Source of the DNA: Mesostigma viride
Taxonomy: Eukaryota > Streptophyta > Mesostigmatophyceae > Mesostigmatales > Mesostigmataceae
Assembly: GCA_009746045.1 (NCBI GenBank)
Contig: RPFO01000648.1
Location: forward strand, 916,911-980,910
Direction: 5' to 3'
Length of the DNA stretch: 64,000 nt
The translations under genes were made by a program, and so were the position numbers. The notes beneath the pieces were generated by a model. It saw only the letters and a list, made by a program, of their open reading frames with translations. It had not been told where the DNA came from and searched no databases. Shown piece by piece: positions 44,790 through 56,584 of the stretch. Each line of letters starts with the position of its first letter. The first letter of the stretch is position 1.

Positions 44790-46030
44790 GTGGGATACAC
44801 GTTCCTGGTTGTGGGATGTGTTCCTTGTTGTGGGATACTTGTTCCTGGTTGTGGGATGCACGTTCCTGGTTGTATGATACTTGTTCCTGGTTGTGGGATA
44901 GCAGTTCTTGGTTGTGGGATGTGTTCCTTGTTGTGGGATACTTGTTCCTGGTTGTGGGATGCACGTTCCTGGTTGTAGGATACTTGTTCCTGGTTGTGGG
45001 ATACATGTTCCTGGTTGTGGGATACTTGTTCCTGGTTGTGGGATATGCACGTTCCATGTGTTGCTGGTTGTGGGATACTTGTTCCTGGTTGTGGGATAGT
45101 CGTTCCTGGTTGTGGGATACTTGTTCCTGGTGGTGGGAAACACGTTCCTAGTTGTGGGATACTTGTTCCTGGTTGTGGGAAACACGTTCGTGGTTGTGGG
45201 ATACTTGTTCCTGGTTGTGGGATGCCTGTTCCTGGTTGTGGGATACACGTTCCTGGTTGTGGGAAACACGTTCCTGGTTGTGGGATACTTGTTCCTGGTT
45301 GTGGGATACACGTTCCTGGTTGTGGGAAACACGTTCCTGGTTGTGGGATACTTGTTCCTGGTTGTGGGATAGTCGTTCCTGGTTGTGGGATACTTGTTCC
45401 TGGTTGTGGGAAACACGTTCCTGGTTGTGGGAAACACGTTCCTGGTTGTGGGATACACGTTCCCGGTTGTGGGATACTTGTTCCTGGTTGTGGGATGCAT
45501 GTTCCTGGTTGTGGGAAACACGTTCCTGGTTGTGGGATACTTGTTCCTGGTTGTGGGATACTTGTTCCTGGTTGTGGGATACTTGTTCCTGGTTGTGGGA
45601 AACACGTTCCTGGTTGTGGGATACTTGTTCCTGGTTGTGGGATACTTGTTCCTGGTTGTGGGATACTTGTTCCTGGTTGTGGGAAACACGTTCCTGGTTG
45701 TGGGATACTTGTTCCTGGTTGTAGGATACTTGTTCCTGGTTGTGGGATACACGTTCCTGGTTGTGGGATACTTGTTCCTGGTTGTGGGATACACGTTCCT
45801 GGTTGTGGGATACACGTTCCTGGTGGTGGGAAACACGTTCCTGGTTGTGGGATACTTGTTCCTGGTTGTAGGATACTTGTTCCTGGTTGTGGGATACACG
45901 TTCCTGGTTGTGGGAAACACGTTCCTGGTTGTGGGAAACACGTTCCTGGTTGTGGGAAACACGTTCCTGGTTGTGGGATACACGTTCCTGGTTGTGGGAA
46001 ACACGTTCCTGGTTGTGGGATAGCCGAGCA
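44790..46030. repeat. 21-bp satellite, left arm, about 59 copies
   Basis: Unit TTCCTGGTTGTGGGATACTT followed by G, with the main variants GGGAAACACG and GGGATACACG. Because 21 is a multiple of three and the unit is free of stops, all six frames stay open and give artificial ORFs of up to 464 codons. Confidence 0.98.
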
Positions 46031-46089
46031 AAGTTGTGGGATGTGTTCCTGGTCCAAATATAAAGGGGCACGGGAATTAGCGATAGCAG

Positions 46090-46480
46090 AGGGGGCTCGG
46101 GAATAACGTTAGCAGACTCAGGGGCACGGGCACTAACGTTAGTGAAGGGGCACGGGCACTAACGTTAGCAGAGGGGGCTGGGCACTAACGTTAGTAAAGG
46201 GGCATGGGCACTAACGTTAGCAGAGGGGGCTGGGCACTAACGTTAGTAAAGGGGCACAGGCACTAACATTAGCAGAGGGGGCTGGGCACTTACGTTAGCA
46301 AAGGGGCACGGGCACTAACGATAGCAGAGGGGGTGTGGGAATTAAAGTTTATTAGCAGAGGGGGGAAATAATTATAGTAGAGGGGGGGGCACTAACGTTA
46401 GCAGAGGGGCACGAGCACTAACGTTAGTAAAGGGGCGCGGGCACTAACGTTAGCATAGGGGGTTGACACTATACGTACCA
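46090..46480. repeat. CTAACGTTAG palindrome satellite, left arm
   Basis: Alternating units of about 25 bp: GCACTAACGTTAGCAGAGGG and GCACTAACGTTAGTAAAGGG, each with the perfect 10-bp palindrome CTAACGTTAG. Some copies have ATTAG or GATAG variants. Confidence 0.95.
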
Positions 46481-47029
46481 ACTTGATTATTTGGGTGGTT
46501 ATGCCCTTTCATACGGCTTCACGATGCATGGCTAATTACATTTCCCTTCCTTATTTAAGTGAATGACATGGGGAGACATGCTGTAGGACTTGGCGCACTT
46601 TGCCTGAGCAAGGTGTGACAATTAATTCACCGCTATAAATGTGAATGGACCAAGTTCGTCGAAACGGGGAAATAACGTTACTTGATACTAGATTTAGGGA
46701 GATCCTGTGTTCGTAACTTGCTGGTATAGCTACTGTGGTTTCTCATTTTCGGTGTTGTCCGTGGAATCTCATATTTGGGCAGCTAGCCCCATGCACGTTG
46801 AGCGCTTACTGACAACAATACAAGATTTAGACGCGTAGGGGGGCAAGAATCAATTGTGCGTCGGCACGGTAGCTTGCATCATTCACGATTTGTGCGTTTT
46901 AATCGAAGGGCATCTACTTAGTTCGGCAGAGCAACGGGGGTTGTTTAGATAGTAGTTAGTTAGTACTTACTTAGTTAAAATAGTTAGTCAGTTAGTTAGC
47001 TAGTGAGCTAGTTAGAACTTGATAGGTAG
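46481..47029. other. Central part of the foldback element, no gene
   Basis: Mixed-composition sequence with short TAGTTAG-type repeats at about 46950-47040. No transposase or other coding motif recognised. Confidence 0.4.
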
Positions 47030-47350
47030 GTCAGGTAGGTAGGTAATTAATTAATTAATTAATTAATTAGACTCATGCTCCCGTTGGGGAGTCACGGAGC
47101 CCGAACTGCCTTTCATCCCTTTGTTTGCACAACAGGAAGGAAGGTCAGAGACCCCCTTTCTCCTTCATGCTAGAGGCATGCCACAGCTGCGTGACTCCCA
47201 AACGGGAGCACGAGTCTAATTAATTAATTAATTAATGCCACAGCTGCAATCGGACACGCTAAACGATCCTGCAAGATCTGTGGGTGCAATGAGACCCATG
47301 TGAGCTTATCATAACAAGGAGTGTGGGCAAGTAATGTGAGCATAGCCAAG
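47030..47350 (-). mobile_element. LINE 3' end fragment inside the foldback element, minus strand
   Basis: Reverse complement matches the LINE 3' UTR at 8760-9010: the GCCCACACTCC and TTGCACCCACAG context, CAGCTGTGGCAT, GGGGGTCTCTG, then GACTCCCCAACGGGAGCA and an (AATT)n tail at 47041-47070. An extra internal copy of the terminal signature and tail lies at 47190-47235, so the copy is rearranged or doubly inserted. Confidence 0.65.
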
Positions 47351-47449
47351 ACGTAGCATCATTGGATGTACAAGGAAATATTTAATAGCTCTATCTTGAT
47401 GTGCGTGTAGGAATTACTGCATGGAGGAATAACGGCAAACATGTGAAGG

Positions 47450-47610
47450 AACAAGTATCCCACAACCAGGAACGTGCATCCCACAACCAGGAACGAGTAT
47501 CCCACAAGCAGGAACGTGTTTCCCACCACCAGGAACAAGTATCCCACAACCAGGAACGACTATCCCACAACTAGGAACGTGTATCCCACAACCAGGAACA
47601 AGTATCCTCT
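47450..47610. repeat. Short inverted piece of the 21-bp satellite
   Basis: About 7-8 units of the 21-bp satellite in the right-arm orientation, separated from the main right-arm array by the 70/82-bp minisatellite and the palindrome satellite. Confidence 0.9.
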
Positions 47611-48010
47611 GCCGGCAGTGCCACCCCATGCAAGACCCCACAAGCCGTCCTTGCATAAAGGGGACATGCAGTCATCACAAGGAGTGGTGACTGCCGGCAG
47701 TGCCACGCCATGCAAGACCCCACAAGCCGTCCTTGCGTCAAGGGGACATGCAGTCATCACAAGGAGTGGTAACTGCCGCCGGCAGTGCCACCCCATGCAA
47801 GAACACACAAGCCGGGGACATGCAGTCATCACAAGGAGTGGTGACTGCCGGCAGTGCCGCGCCATGCAAGACCCCACAAGCCGTCCTTGCGTCAAGGGGA
47901 CATGCAGTCATCACAAGGAGTGGTAACTGCCGGCAGTGCCACCCCATGCAAGAACACACAAGCCGGGGACATGCAGTCATCACAAGGAGTGGTAACTGCC
48001 GGCAGTGCGT
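47608..48010. repeat. 82/70-bp minisatellite, 5 copies
   Basis: Units begin CTGCCGGCAGTGCCACCCCA, a palindromic CTGCCGGCAG start, and contain CATGCAGTCATCACAAGGAG. Long (82-85 bp) and short (about 70 bp) forms alternate. Confidence 0.93.
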
Positions 48011-48014
48011 GGCC

Positions 48015-48610
48015 CTAACGTCATTAATTCCCACACCCCCTCTTCTAACGTTAGTGCCCAGCCCCCTCTGCTAACGTTAGTGCCCCCCCCTCCTTTGCTA
48101 ACATTAGTTCCCACACCCCTCTGCTAACGTAAGTGCCCTCCCCCCCCCTGCTATCGTTAATGCCCACCCCCTTCACTAACGTTATTCCCTAGCCCCCTCT
48201 GCTAACGTTAGTGCCCACGCCCCTTTACTAACGTTAGTGCTCGTGCCCCTCTGCTAACGTTAGTGCCCCCCCCTCTACTATAATTATTTCCCCCCACACC
48301 CCCTCTGCTATCGTTAGTGCCCGTGCCCCTTTACAAACGTTAGTGCCCAGCCCCCTCTGCTAACGTTAGTGCCCGTGCCCCTTTACTAACGTTAGTGCCC
48401 AGCCCCCTCTGCTATCGTTAGTGCCCGTGCCCCTTTACTAACGATAGTGCCCAGCCCCCTCTGCTAATTAACGTTAGTGCCCGTGCCCCTTTACTAACGT
48501 TAGTGCCCAGCCCCCTCTGCTAACGTTAGTGCCCGTGCCCCTTCACTAACGTTAGTGCCCGTGCCCCTCTGCTAACGTTATTCCCGAGCCCCCTCTGCTA
48601 TCGCTAATTC
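48015..48610. repeat. CTAACGTTAG palindrome satellite, right arm
   Basis: Inverted counterpart of 46090-46480 with more copies; units such as CTAACGTTAGTGCCCGTGCC and CTAACGTTAGTGCCCAGCCC. Confidence 0.95.
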
Positions 48611-48644
48611 CCGTGCCCCTTGATATTTGGACCAAGAACACATC

Positions 48645-49215
48645 CCACAACTAGGCTCGACTATCCCACAACCAGGAACGTGTTTCCCACAACCAGGAAC
48701 GTGTTTCCCACAACCAGGAACGTGTTTCCCACAACCAAAAACGTGTTTTCCACAACCAGGAACAAGTATCCCACAACCAGGAACGTGTATCCCACAACCA
48801 GGAACGACTATCCCACAACCAGGGACAAGTATCCCACAACCAGGAACAAGTATCCCACAACCAGGAACAAGTATCCCACAACCAGGAACAAGTATCCCAC
48901 AACCAGGAACGTGTTTCCCACAACCAGGAACGTGTTTCCCACAACCACGAACGACTATCCCACAACCAGGAACAAGTACCCCACAACCAGGAACGTGCAT
49001 CCCACAACCAAGAACAAGTATCCTACAACCAGGAACGTGCATCCCACAACCAGGAACAAGTATCCCACAACAAGGAACACATCCCACAACCAGGAACGTG
49101 TATCCCACAACCAGGAACAAGTATCCTACAACCAGGAACGTGCATCCCACAACCAGGAACAAGTATCCCACAACAAGGAACACATCCCACAACCAGGAAC
49201 GTGTATCCCACAACC
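48645..49215. repeat. 21-bp satellite, right arm, about 27 copies
   Basis: Inverted counterpart of the left-arm array (CCCACAACCAGGAACAAGTA and variants), with fewer than half as many copies. Confidence 0.98.
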
Positions 49216-49957
49216 AGTCGCGCAGTCGGTCTGAATGACTGGCATTATAACGAGCGTCATAGTCGTCTCCGGCTTGGCAGTGCCGTCATCCTGCATACAA
49301 AAAGAACATTGGAGCCAGCACTTTCCCGCGGGTTGTAGCCGATATTCCCCCATGCAGCGATATTCACCAATGCGCTATCAATAAACAAGTCCACACCATC
49401 CGGTATGTAAAAAAAGCACGCTGCTGGCCACGACGGTCACGGCGATGATGAACGACAATAACAAGAACGCCTAATAGCAGGCGTCGGTCATACAAACTAG
49501 AACAGACTGGAACAACTACTTACCCGGTCGTCTGTGATCTTGACGCAGAGCCTGGTTTACAAGGAAGCGAGGGAAACCGGCCACTATGAGCACCCCTACT
49601 TAACCCACATAATGAAGGTTAGGAATCCTCCCCATCATGCTAACCGTAGACTCGGTGAAACGCCCCATGCTACAAATACGATAGCCCAGCAACGACTACT
49701 TGCGGCCATCACCTTGTCCAGTTCTGGCTGGCTGTGCGGCGGTAATTTTACCAAGTTTAAAAATGTTACGCCGCACCAGTCTGTGCTTTCTTACGTAGTA
49801 CCAGTGTAGTGCAGAAATCTGCCAAAAGAGCAAACGCCCAAAGCCAACTTCCAAGACGCCCAAAGCCAAATTCCAAGACGCCCAAAGCCCAAACGCGGGC
49901 GAGTCTGGCGCGGCGCGCCTGTCCTGGAGGCCATTGGGCGCCGGAATAAGAAATCCC

Positions 49958-49967
49958 AGATCGACTG
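49958..49967. repeat. Target-site duplication, right
   Basis: AGATCGACTG, immediately after the inverted terminus of the foldback element; sequence then continues as in unit 3. Confidence 0.9.
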
Positions 49968-52301
49968 TCACAAAGTCTGAACGGGGTCTGAAACGGCAGT
50001 TACGTCCAGATCCGGTTCAGCACTTTTGCGGGCAGGTGGGAGGCCAGCCAATGGCCGCGGCCAGATAAAAATACGGAACCCGGCACGATGTCGGCTTGTT
50101 GCGCGCCCCGTCAAACAATGTCGCGAATCAAACAACCCGCCCGCGGTTACAGGATGTGGGACGCGGAAGTACAACAACTCCGGAGTATAGAAGCTGCCGT
50201 CCCAAAATTTTGTTGCGTTCAGTGCGGCAAGTCGACGGCATGTCCAGAAAATGTTTTGAAACCGTAATATTTTGGGCGTTACGGCTGTTTTGTTGTCCGC
50301 ATTTCGTTCAGAAACCGTTTTACTGAACGTTTCCGTTGCAATTTTTTATTCAGACCGAAATTTAAGTCTGAACGTGATCTGACTGAATTTTATTTGAAAA
50401 GTACACGCAAAATTTGAGTTGGAGGAGCGGAGCGTAGTACGATGCTTGCTGGACGAACTTTGCGAGATTCTGACCCGATTCTGGACTCAGCGCACAGAGA
50501 ATCTAAATTTTGCTGAAATCAAATGTGCTACGAAAATTTGCCCTGAACGCATGCTAAATTCGGCCTGAAATCGTTTTTGGTTGAGCGGTCACTAGTTTCG
50601 AGCAATAAAAGCGAATTTAGGCCGAGTTCAGGCCGAATTTTCGTAGTTCCGAGGAATAAAATTTGATTTGGAAGATTTCCCCGTGAGGGACGGAGCGTGG
50701 GATCGACGGTGCGGGTGGCCGGCGCGAGCGCGCGCGATGGGAAGCCCCCAAAGGAAGGCCGCCGAGCGTTCGCCCCCCGGCGTAGTGGCCGGCCCGGTAG
50801 GCGGGCGCTCCGCCCGGCGGGTCGAAGCTTTCGGCGAAGGCCTCAGGGCCCCTGGTGGCGTAGTGCGTCCGAACAAGTGGGGGGCCTTGGCCCCCCCACC
50901 TTGTCCCCATCTAGTGACTACGATTAACACGGGCCCAAAAGTTTGGCGAACCGTGAGGCCCGAAAAGTGGCCCGTACGAAAACCGCGAGTGCAGGGCGGC
51001 CGATAGTCAGGGCGATTCGGAGATCCGCGGTGGCGCCCAATCGGAGCAGTTGCCCGAAAAGTGGCAAACTAGGCAGATCGAGTCTCACACGTTCTGAACG
51101 GGGTCTGAAACGGCAGTTACGTCCAGAACCGGTTCAGCACTTTTGCGGGCAGGTGGGAGGCCAGCCAATGGCCGCGGCCAGATAAAAATACGGAACCCGG
51201 CACGATGTCGGCTTGTTGCGAGGCCGTCAAACTCTTCGCACGAAGCATCTCTAACGAAACAAGCCGCCGTAGGTTAACGCTTCTGGGACGCTGTAGTACA
51301 ACAACTCCGGAGTATGGAACCCGCCGTCCTCGAGTTTCGTAGCGTTCAGTGAGACAAGTCGACGGAACGTCCAGAAAGTGTAAAGAAACGGTCATACGTT
51401 GGGCGTTATGGCCGTTTTTCTGTTCTCAATGCGTTCAGAAACCGTTTTACTGAGCGTTTCCGTAGCAATTTTCTATTCAGACCGAAATTCAGTCTGAACG
51501 TGATCTGACTGAATTTTATTTGAAAAGTGCAAGCAAAATTTGAGTTGGAGGAGCGGAGCGTAGTACGATGCTTGCTGGACGAACTTCTTCCAGATTCCGT
51601 ACTTACCAAGCAGGGAAAAAATGACTTCAATGGGAGGATTTTCAAGTGGGTAGTACGAGGTGCTGGACCGCCTGGACGCGCCCAAGCAATCGAACGTGCA
51701 TAAACCAGGACTGCGAGGGGGAGAGGGTGCGACATGCTGCGACAGCACTTAATTCCTGCTGGCTGGGGATGGCGGTCAACGCTGCCTGGAAAATTGGGGA
51801 TGGACAATGCGTGGGCATTGCTTTTATAGCGTTCAATGTTCAATTTCGATGCGTACCTTTGAATTTTTTCTGATCTGGCTGGCCGTCGGTGGGCAGTCAC
51901 GTGCGTGGGAGAGGTTCGGGGCGCTGTGGCCTGCTGCGATAGCTAGCGACCTGGAAATGGAATGTCGTTTTAGATTTAGGTATTATGCTATCGTGCTTCT
52001 TTGCTTGACGTATTGGGTGCCTAGTGAAATCAGTTTGCTGTTCGTGGAAGGCGTGGGTGTGGCCGACGAGTTTCTGTTGTCGTCACACCATATTGGAATG
52101 AACGCTGGAATCATTTGTTGCCACGGGACGTATGCTGGCGATGGCGATGGTGAGTCGTTTGTTTCGATGACCGCCGGATAGTGCCTGCTCTCTTTCTGAT
52201 GCGTTTCCTCGGTTGCGTTGTTTCCATTTGGCCGAATTCACCTTGTCGAAGCGAAGACATAGCGTAGCAAGGGTCTGCGTTTCATTTTCTTAGCCGTGCA
52301 G

Positions 52302-52475
52302 GACGCCATCTTCATGGTCCTTCGCGTTTCCCGAGTGAACGTCCGTTGCCAGAGGATCTGTGATGATTTTTTCTGGAATATACTGGGCGGTGAAAGCCCC
52401 TGTGGATGCTTGCCAGGTCATGAGTTTAGGGCGTCATTTACTGCTGTAGTGGCTGACATTCATGGTGCTTTATGC
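52302..52475 (+). CDS. Conserved 174-nt exon-like segment, unit 2
   Basis: Same length, acceptor (CCGTGCAG) and donor (GTAAGA) as in unit 1, with about five substitutions and no indel. In this unit the upstream segment has a 4-bp difference (GGAATCATTTG) that would change the frame entering the splice. Confidence 0.35.
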
Positions 52476-53069
52476 GTAAGATAATCTGCCTTGCTTCGCA
52501 CGTGGATTTTCACTGGGCTGAAGAGCGCGTCTGGTAGCATGTTTACGTGGTGTATAAGGTGATCAATCCACCATTTGTTTATAGAAGGTGTGAGAATAGA
52601 AGGTGTGACAATAGAATGTGTTTTATATTTCTTCATCAACCACGTCAAAAGTAATCTCCACTGGCTTACAACCTGAATCTTGCTTTGCTGGGTCTGCTGT
52701 GTTTCTGTCTCGTTGTGCAGGCCATCCCCTTGGTTGACCAACAAGGTGATTTGTGGTGCCAGCGGGGCCATATTATTTTCTTCTCATTTTCCATCCATGG
52801 CATCGGACCGCATGGGCGGGCGGGAGGGCAGATTGGGCAGGGCAGGGCAGGGCAGGCCAGGCCAGGCAAGGCAGGGGAGGCTGCAAGGGTATGGAGCACA
52901 GGTAGGCTGGCAGGCAAGGGACAAGGGGCAGGGGACATTGGGCATGAGCCATGAGGCTTGAGCTACGAGCCTTGGGGCATGGGGTTGGGGGAGGCGGGAA
53001 ACAGACGGGCAGGCAGCCAGCCACATCCACATGACTAGGGGCCAGACAGCAATCAGGGGCACCGCGGGC

Positions 53070-53690
53070 CCACTTATGCATGCCAGCCACACCCCTCACC
53101 AACGTACGCATGCCAGCCACCCCCGACACCCACGCACGCATGGCAGCCACCCCACAAAGCTAGGCACGCATGCCAGCCACCCCCTAAACCCACGCACGCA
53201 TGCAAGCCACCCCCACACCCGCGCACGCATGGCAGCCCCCCCCACACCCACGCATGCATGCCAGCCACCCTACAAACCCACGCATGCATGCCAGCCCCCC
53301 CCGAAACGCACGCACGCTTGCCACCCCCCCCCACATGCACGCACGCATGCCAGCCATCCCACAAAACCACGCATGCATGCCAGCCCCTCCCACACCCACG
53401 CCCGCCCCGCCCCACATGCGTGCATGGCAGCTCCCCCCCACAGCCACGCATGCATGGCAGCCCCCCCACAAACCCACGCATGCATGCCAGCCACCCCACA
53501 AACCCACGCACGGATGCCAGCCACCCCCACACCCACGCACGCATGCTAGCCACCCCACGAGCCCACGCATGCATGCCAGCCACCCCCCACATGCACGCAT
53601 GGATGCCAGCCACCCCCCACACCCACAAAGGCATGCCAGCCACCCCCCACACCCACGCACGCATGCCAGCCAGCCCCGCCCACGAATGGA
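53070..53690. repeat. 30-bp minisatellite in unit 2
   Basis: Same family as 41880-43262, about 20 copies. Confidence 0.95.
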
Positions 53691-54096
53691 CAGGGCTAGC
53701 ATGCCACGCCCCAACGTCGCGCACAAGGGCACGGTCGAGTCATGTACAAAACATTGTCAACATGAAGTCATAGTGGGCATGACCGATGGTGCCTGTGTTT
53801 ACAAAGGATTGCCACTCAATGAATATTAATGAATTATGAACATGGGAGTTTGCATGGGAGTGTTTGGTCGTTATGGCTGCCGCTTGCAAAAAGCGGTACC
53901 CACATTGTGTCTTGCATGGCATAGCTGCATTGTGAGTTTCAGTTGTTAGGAAGTAATGAGTAAGGAAATACTTGCATGCAATGAACGGCGACGTCTCACA
54001 ATATACGGTACTATTCGCACTGGGTTGATGTACTAGTAGTATGACGCGTGCTGGACGTGGCCGTGAGGGACGTAGCGTGGTATCGACGGTGCGGCG

Positions 54097-56584
54097 CATT
54101 ACAATTCGTTCAAGTGGCCCGCCGGAGCGGCTGTACAATTTTTCCCAGTGAGCGCGCTGCCAAGTGTACTTGTGGGCAAATTTTTAGGTGCCCTGTCACT
54201 TCGAGGTACTAAAAATTAGGCTACGGTACGAATTCAGCGAATTTCAGCGAATTTTCAGTCGAACCAAAGGAAGTGACGCCAACTACCAAAAAGTTTCCGT
54301 TACGAATTTTCAGCCCAACACTCGCGCAAAATGAAGTGACGGCAACTACCAAAACGTTTCCGTTACGAATTTTCACTCCCACACGTTTGCACAAGAGGAA
54401 GTGACGGCAACTACCAAAAAGTTTCCGTTACGAATTTTCAGTCCCACACTTCGCGCAAATTTTAGTAGGGCTGCACGCAAGCTACCTTTCAAAATTTTGC
54501 GCTAGTATGGAACGCATTTCATTCGTCTGGAGGAACGCTGCCCGCCAACTACCCCCGTTCAGAATGTTCCGCCGAAATTTACTTGAGATTTGGAAATCTG
54601 AACGTGCGCGCAAATTTTAGTAGGGCTGCACGCAAGCTACCTTTCAAAATTTTGCGCAAGTATGGAACGCAATTCATTCGTCCGGAGGAATGCTGCTCGT
54701 CAACTGCCCCTGTTCAGAAAGTTGCGCCGAACTTTACTTGAGATTTGGAAATCTGAACGTGCGGTTGGAGTTTCGCGGGGAAACCCAAGTTCCCTAGTAA
54801 TTCACCAATGACGCGCTTCGAACACTTGCCCGCTAAAACCTAAGCAGCCGCTCCGGCTGGCCACTTAACCCCTAAATGGTCTGGCTGCCGATTTTCCGCC
54901 TAAAACTGAGTTACAGCCGACACGTCGGCCCCTTCTCGGGGGACCAAATGCCGCGAAAACTATTGAGAATTAGGAAAAGTTTAGCTGAGAAGATCGAAAG
55001 TTTATAATTTTCCTCACAGCATGGTACTAGGGTTTGCATACTTCTGACAAAGTTATAGAGGTGTTCTGGCCGGTCAAAGTACAAGGGGTCAGGGTACTTT
55101 TTCACGTACAACGTGCATTCCGGAAAACGACGACCTGGCCATGGCGGCTTGCGCCCACGCATGGCATTTACGTTTTCGTTCGAATTTTCTGACCAAACTC
55201 AGGAAATTGATTTTATACGTCATAAAGATGATACAGGCCAATTTTTGGTTCGCGGGAATGCCATTTGATAGGTGTCGGCAGCGTTCTTGCTGGAAAAAAC
55301 TGCGATCAGGCCGGACGATAGAAACGTTGACAGCAATAACTTTCCGGCGTATTTTAAAGGATATATTGGTTTCTTTGTACTTTTTATGATACATATTAGT
55401 CGTAAACGTGCAAGGGTGGCCAGAAATCGCCGAATCCAGCGACCATGCTGCACAACTTTGGTGTGCCGAAATGCGCCATTTTGCGGCCACCGCCTGGGCC
55501 AAGGTAACGCCATCCATGCCTGGTAAAGCTGATTTATCGTTTTCCTATCGATGTTTGGCGTTTATATATACGTTCTAGCTTGTGTAGCACATTCTTTTTG
55601 CATTATTCATGCTCTTTCTTGACCCTGGCCTGGCCCCTTTCTAAAACACCCTTCTTAGATGCTTCCCTCAGTCAGTTGACCTGCCACAGGGTGATGGTGA
55701 AAAGTTTTAGAGGCTGTATGGGTTTGAATACCTCCATATATGTTTGTTATACATTTCCCACACACATATTGCATGAGTGTGAGGCAGTTGGCTGGTCTCT
55801 GTGGCATCATCAAGCATGTACCCGGTGAGTAGAAGCTTCCCATTGTCAGCATGTGCCACCAGGTGTGCTGGCCATCACCTGGCAAGCTATAGCAGCTTAG
55901 GCCTAGTTTATCCTTGCTAGGGCAAGCTGAAATAGGCTTAAAATCACTAGTTTGTTGGTGGCTGCCTCCTAGAATGCATGCCTTGCGTAGGGTATCCGCA
56001 CCACGTTACCTACGTGCATGGACAAGGTGGCACCTGCACATAGGTGCCATGTAAGGGCAGTGTGATGATGCAGTTATGTTTCCCCATCATTGTGGAAGGG
56101 AAATGTATTGTGTGGCATGGTTGGGGGCCATATTAGTAGGTATTAGTAGGTAGTATGCCCACTCCTACCCCCTTGGTTGCTTTTTACCAACGGTACCTCT
56201 ATGGGCTGTACTGGGTGTAACTGCTGGTATACCCACCCAAATGATGACCCCAAGGGCTCAAACTGTTCAGCAACTAATTGTTTATCATCCCTGAAGTGGT
56301 AGGTGCCTAGCTCTTACAACATAATTCAAAATGCACATTCTACCAAAAATGAAAACGCTCGTCTTGACCCCCCTGACTTTGAAGGCAGTTATACATGGCC
56401 TACCCTGCATATATGTAAGGTTGTGATATACCAACCCGAAGGGTAACTCGTGGACATGCTTGGCCCCCAAGGACAGCCATTGGATATGGGTGGGTTGGAT
56501 GGCATCTGGTTTGCAAAATTGTGAAGTTACAGCCGATGCATCGGCAGTATTTCTGCCCATTTAGGGGTTAAACGAAACTTGATG
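54097..56584. mobile_element. Small inverted-repeat element (about 780 bp) interrupted by a TTAA element
   Basis: The left end, near ATTACAATTCGTTCAAGTGG, then CCGCCGGAGCGGCTG, is inverted at the right end (CAGCCGCTCCGGCTGGCCAC, then TTAA, then ACGAAACTTGAT across the inner insertion). With the inner element removed the ends form an imperfect inverted repeat of about 38 bp. The interior has three copies of a piece containing AACTACCAAAAAGTTTCCGT and two of a piece containing GTAGGGCTGCACGCAAGCTA. Its target duplication is not clear. Confidence 0.6.
54865..56571. mobile_element. TTAA-flanked DNA element, 1.7 kb, second family
   Basis: Ends TTAACCCCTAAATGG and CCATTTAGGGGTTAA form a perfect 15-bp inverted repeat including TTAA on both sides. 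TTAACCC ends are typical of piggyBac-type elements (family knowledge). Subterminal GTTACAGCCGA occurs near both ends. No transposase ORF. It sits in the TTAA of the right terminal repeat of the 54097-56584 element. Its end sequence differs from the family at 1-1315 and 21962-23861. Confidence 0.75.

Larger units (their letters stand above)
44048..49957. mobile_element. 5.9-kb foldback element with long inverted arms and 10-bp target duplication (MULE-like?)
   Basis: The left end is GGGATTTCTTATTCCGGCGC and the right end is its exact inverse. The flanking duplication AGATCGACTG is present at 44038-44047 and 49958-49967. Unit 3 has the empty site at 62796-62805 (TAGGG-AGATCGACTG-TCACAAAG). The arms are about 2.4 kb (left, to about 46470) and 1.9 kb (right, from about 48020). 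Each has a unique outer part of about 740 bp, then a 21-bp satellite, then a satellite with the palindrome CTAACGTTAG, all in inverted order. The centre (46480-48010) holds unrelated sequence, a minus-strand LINE 3' end and another minisatellite. A 9-11-bp duplication is typical of Mutator-like elements; foldback structure with internal tandem repeats recalls Drosophila FB and plant foldback MULEs. No transposase ORF is present, so it is non-autonomous. Confidence 0.88.
40604..51750 (+). repeat. Macrosatellite unit 1 (interrupted by a 5.9-kb foldback element)
   Basis: The unit starts AATTCCTGCTGGCTGGGGAT. Order of blocks: A (40604-41880, with exon-like segments), a 30-bp minisatellite (41880-43262), B (43263-43640), C (GC-rich, 43641-44037), insertion 44048-49957, D-like (49958-50450), then a second C (50676-51071) and D (51072-51750). 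Compared with unit 3 there is one extra C/D pair, so the unit has been rearranged by more than the foldback insertion. Confidence 0.85.

Noticed and set aside
44663-46057. Large repetitive ORFs (up to 464 codons) with PQPGTS or FLVVGY repeats, on both strands here and at 48578-49238
   Set aside because: All six frames are open only because the 21-bp satellite has no stops. No start context, splice pattern or unique sequence supports a protein.
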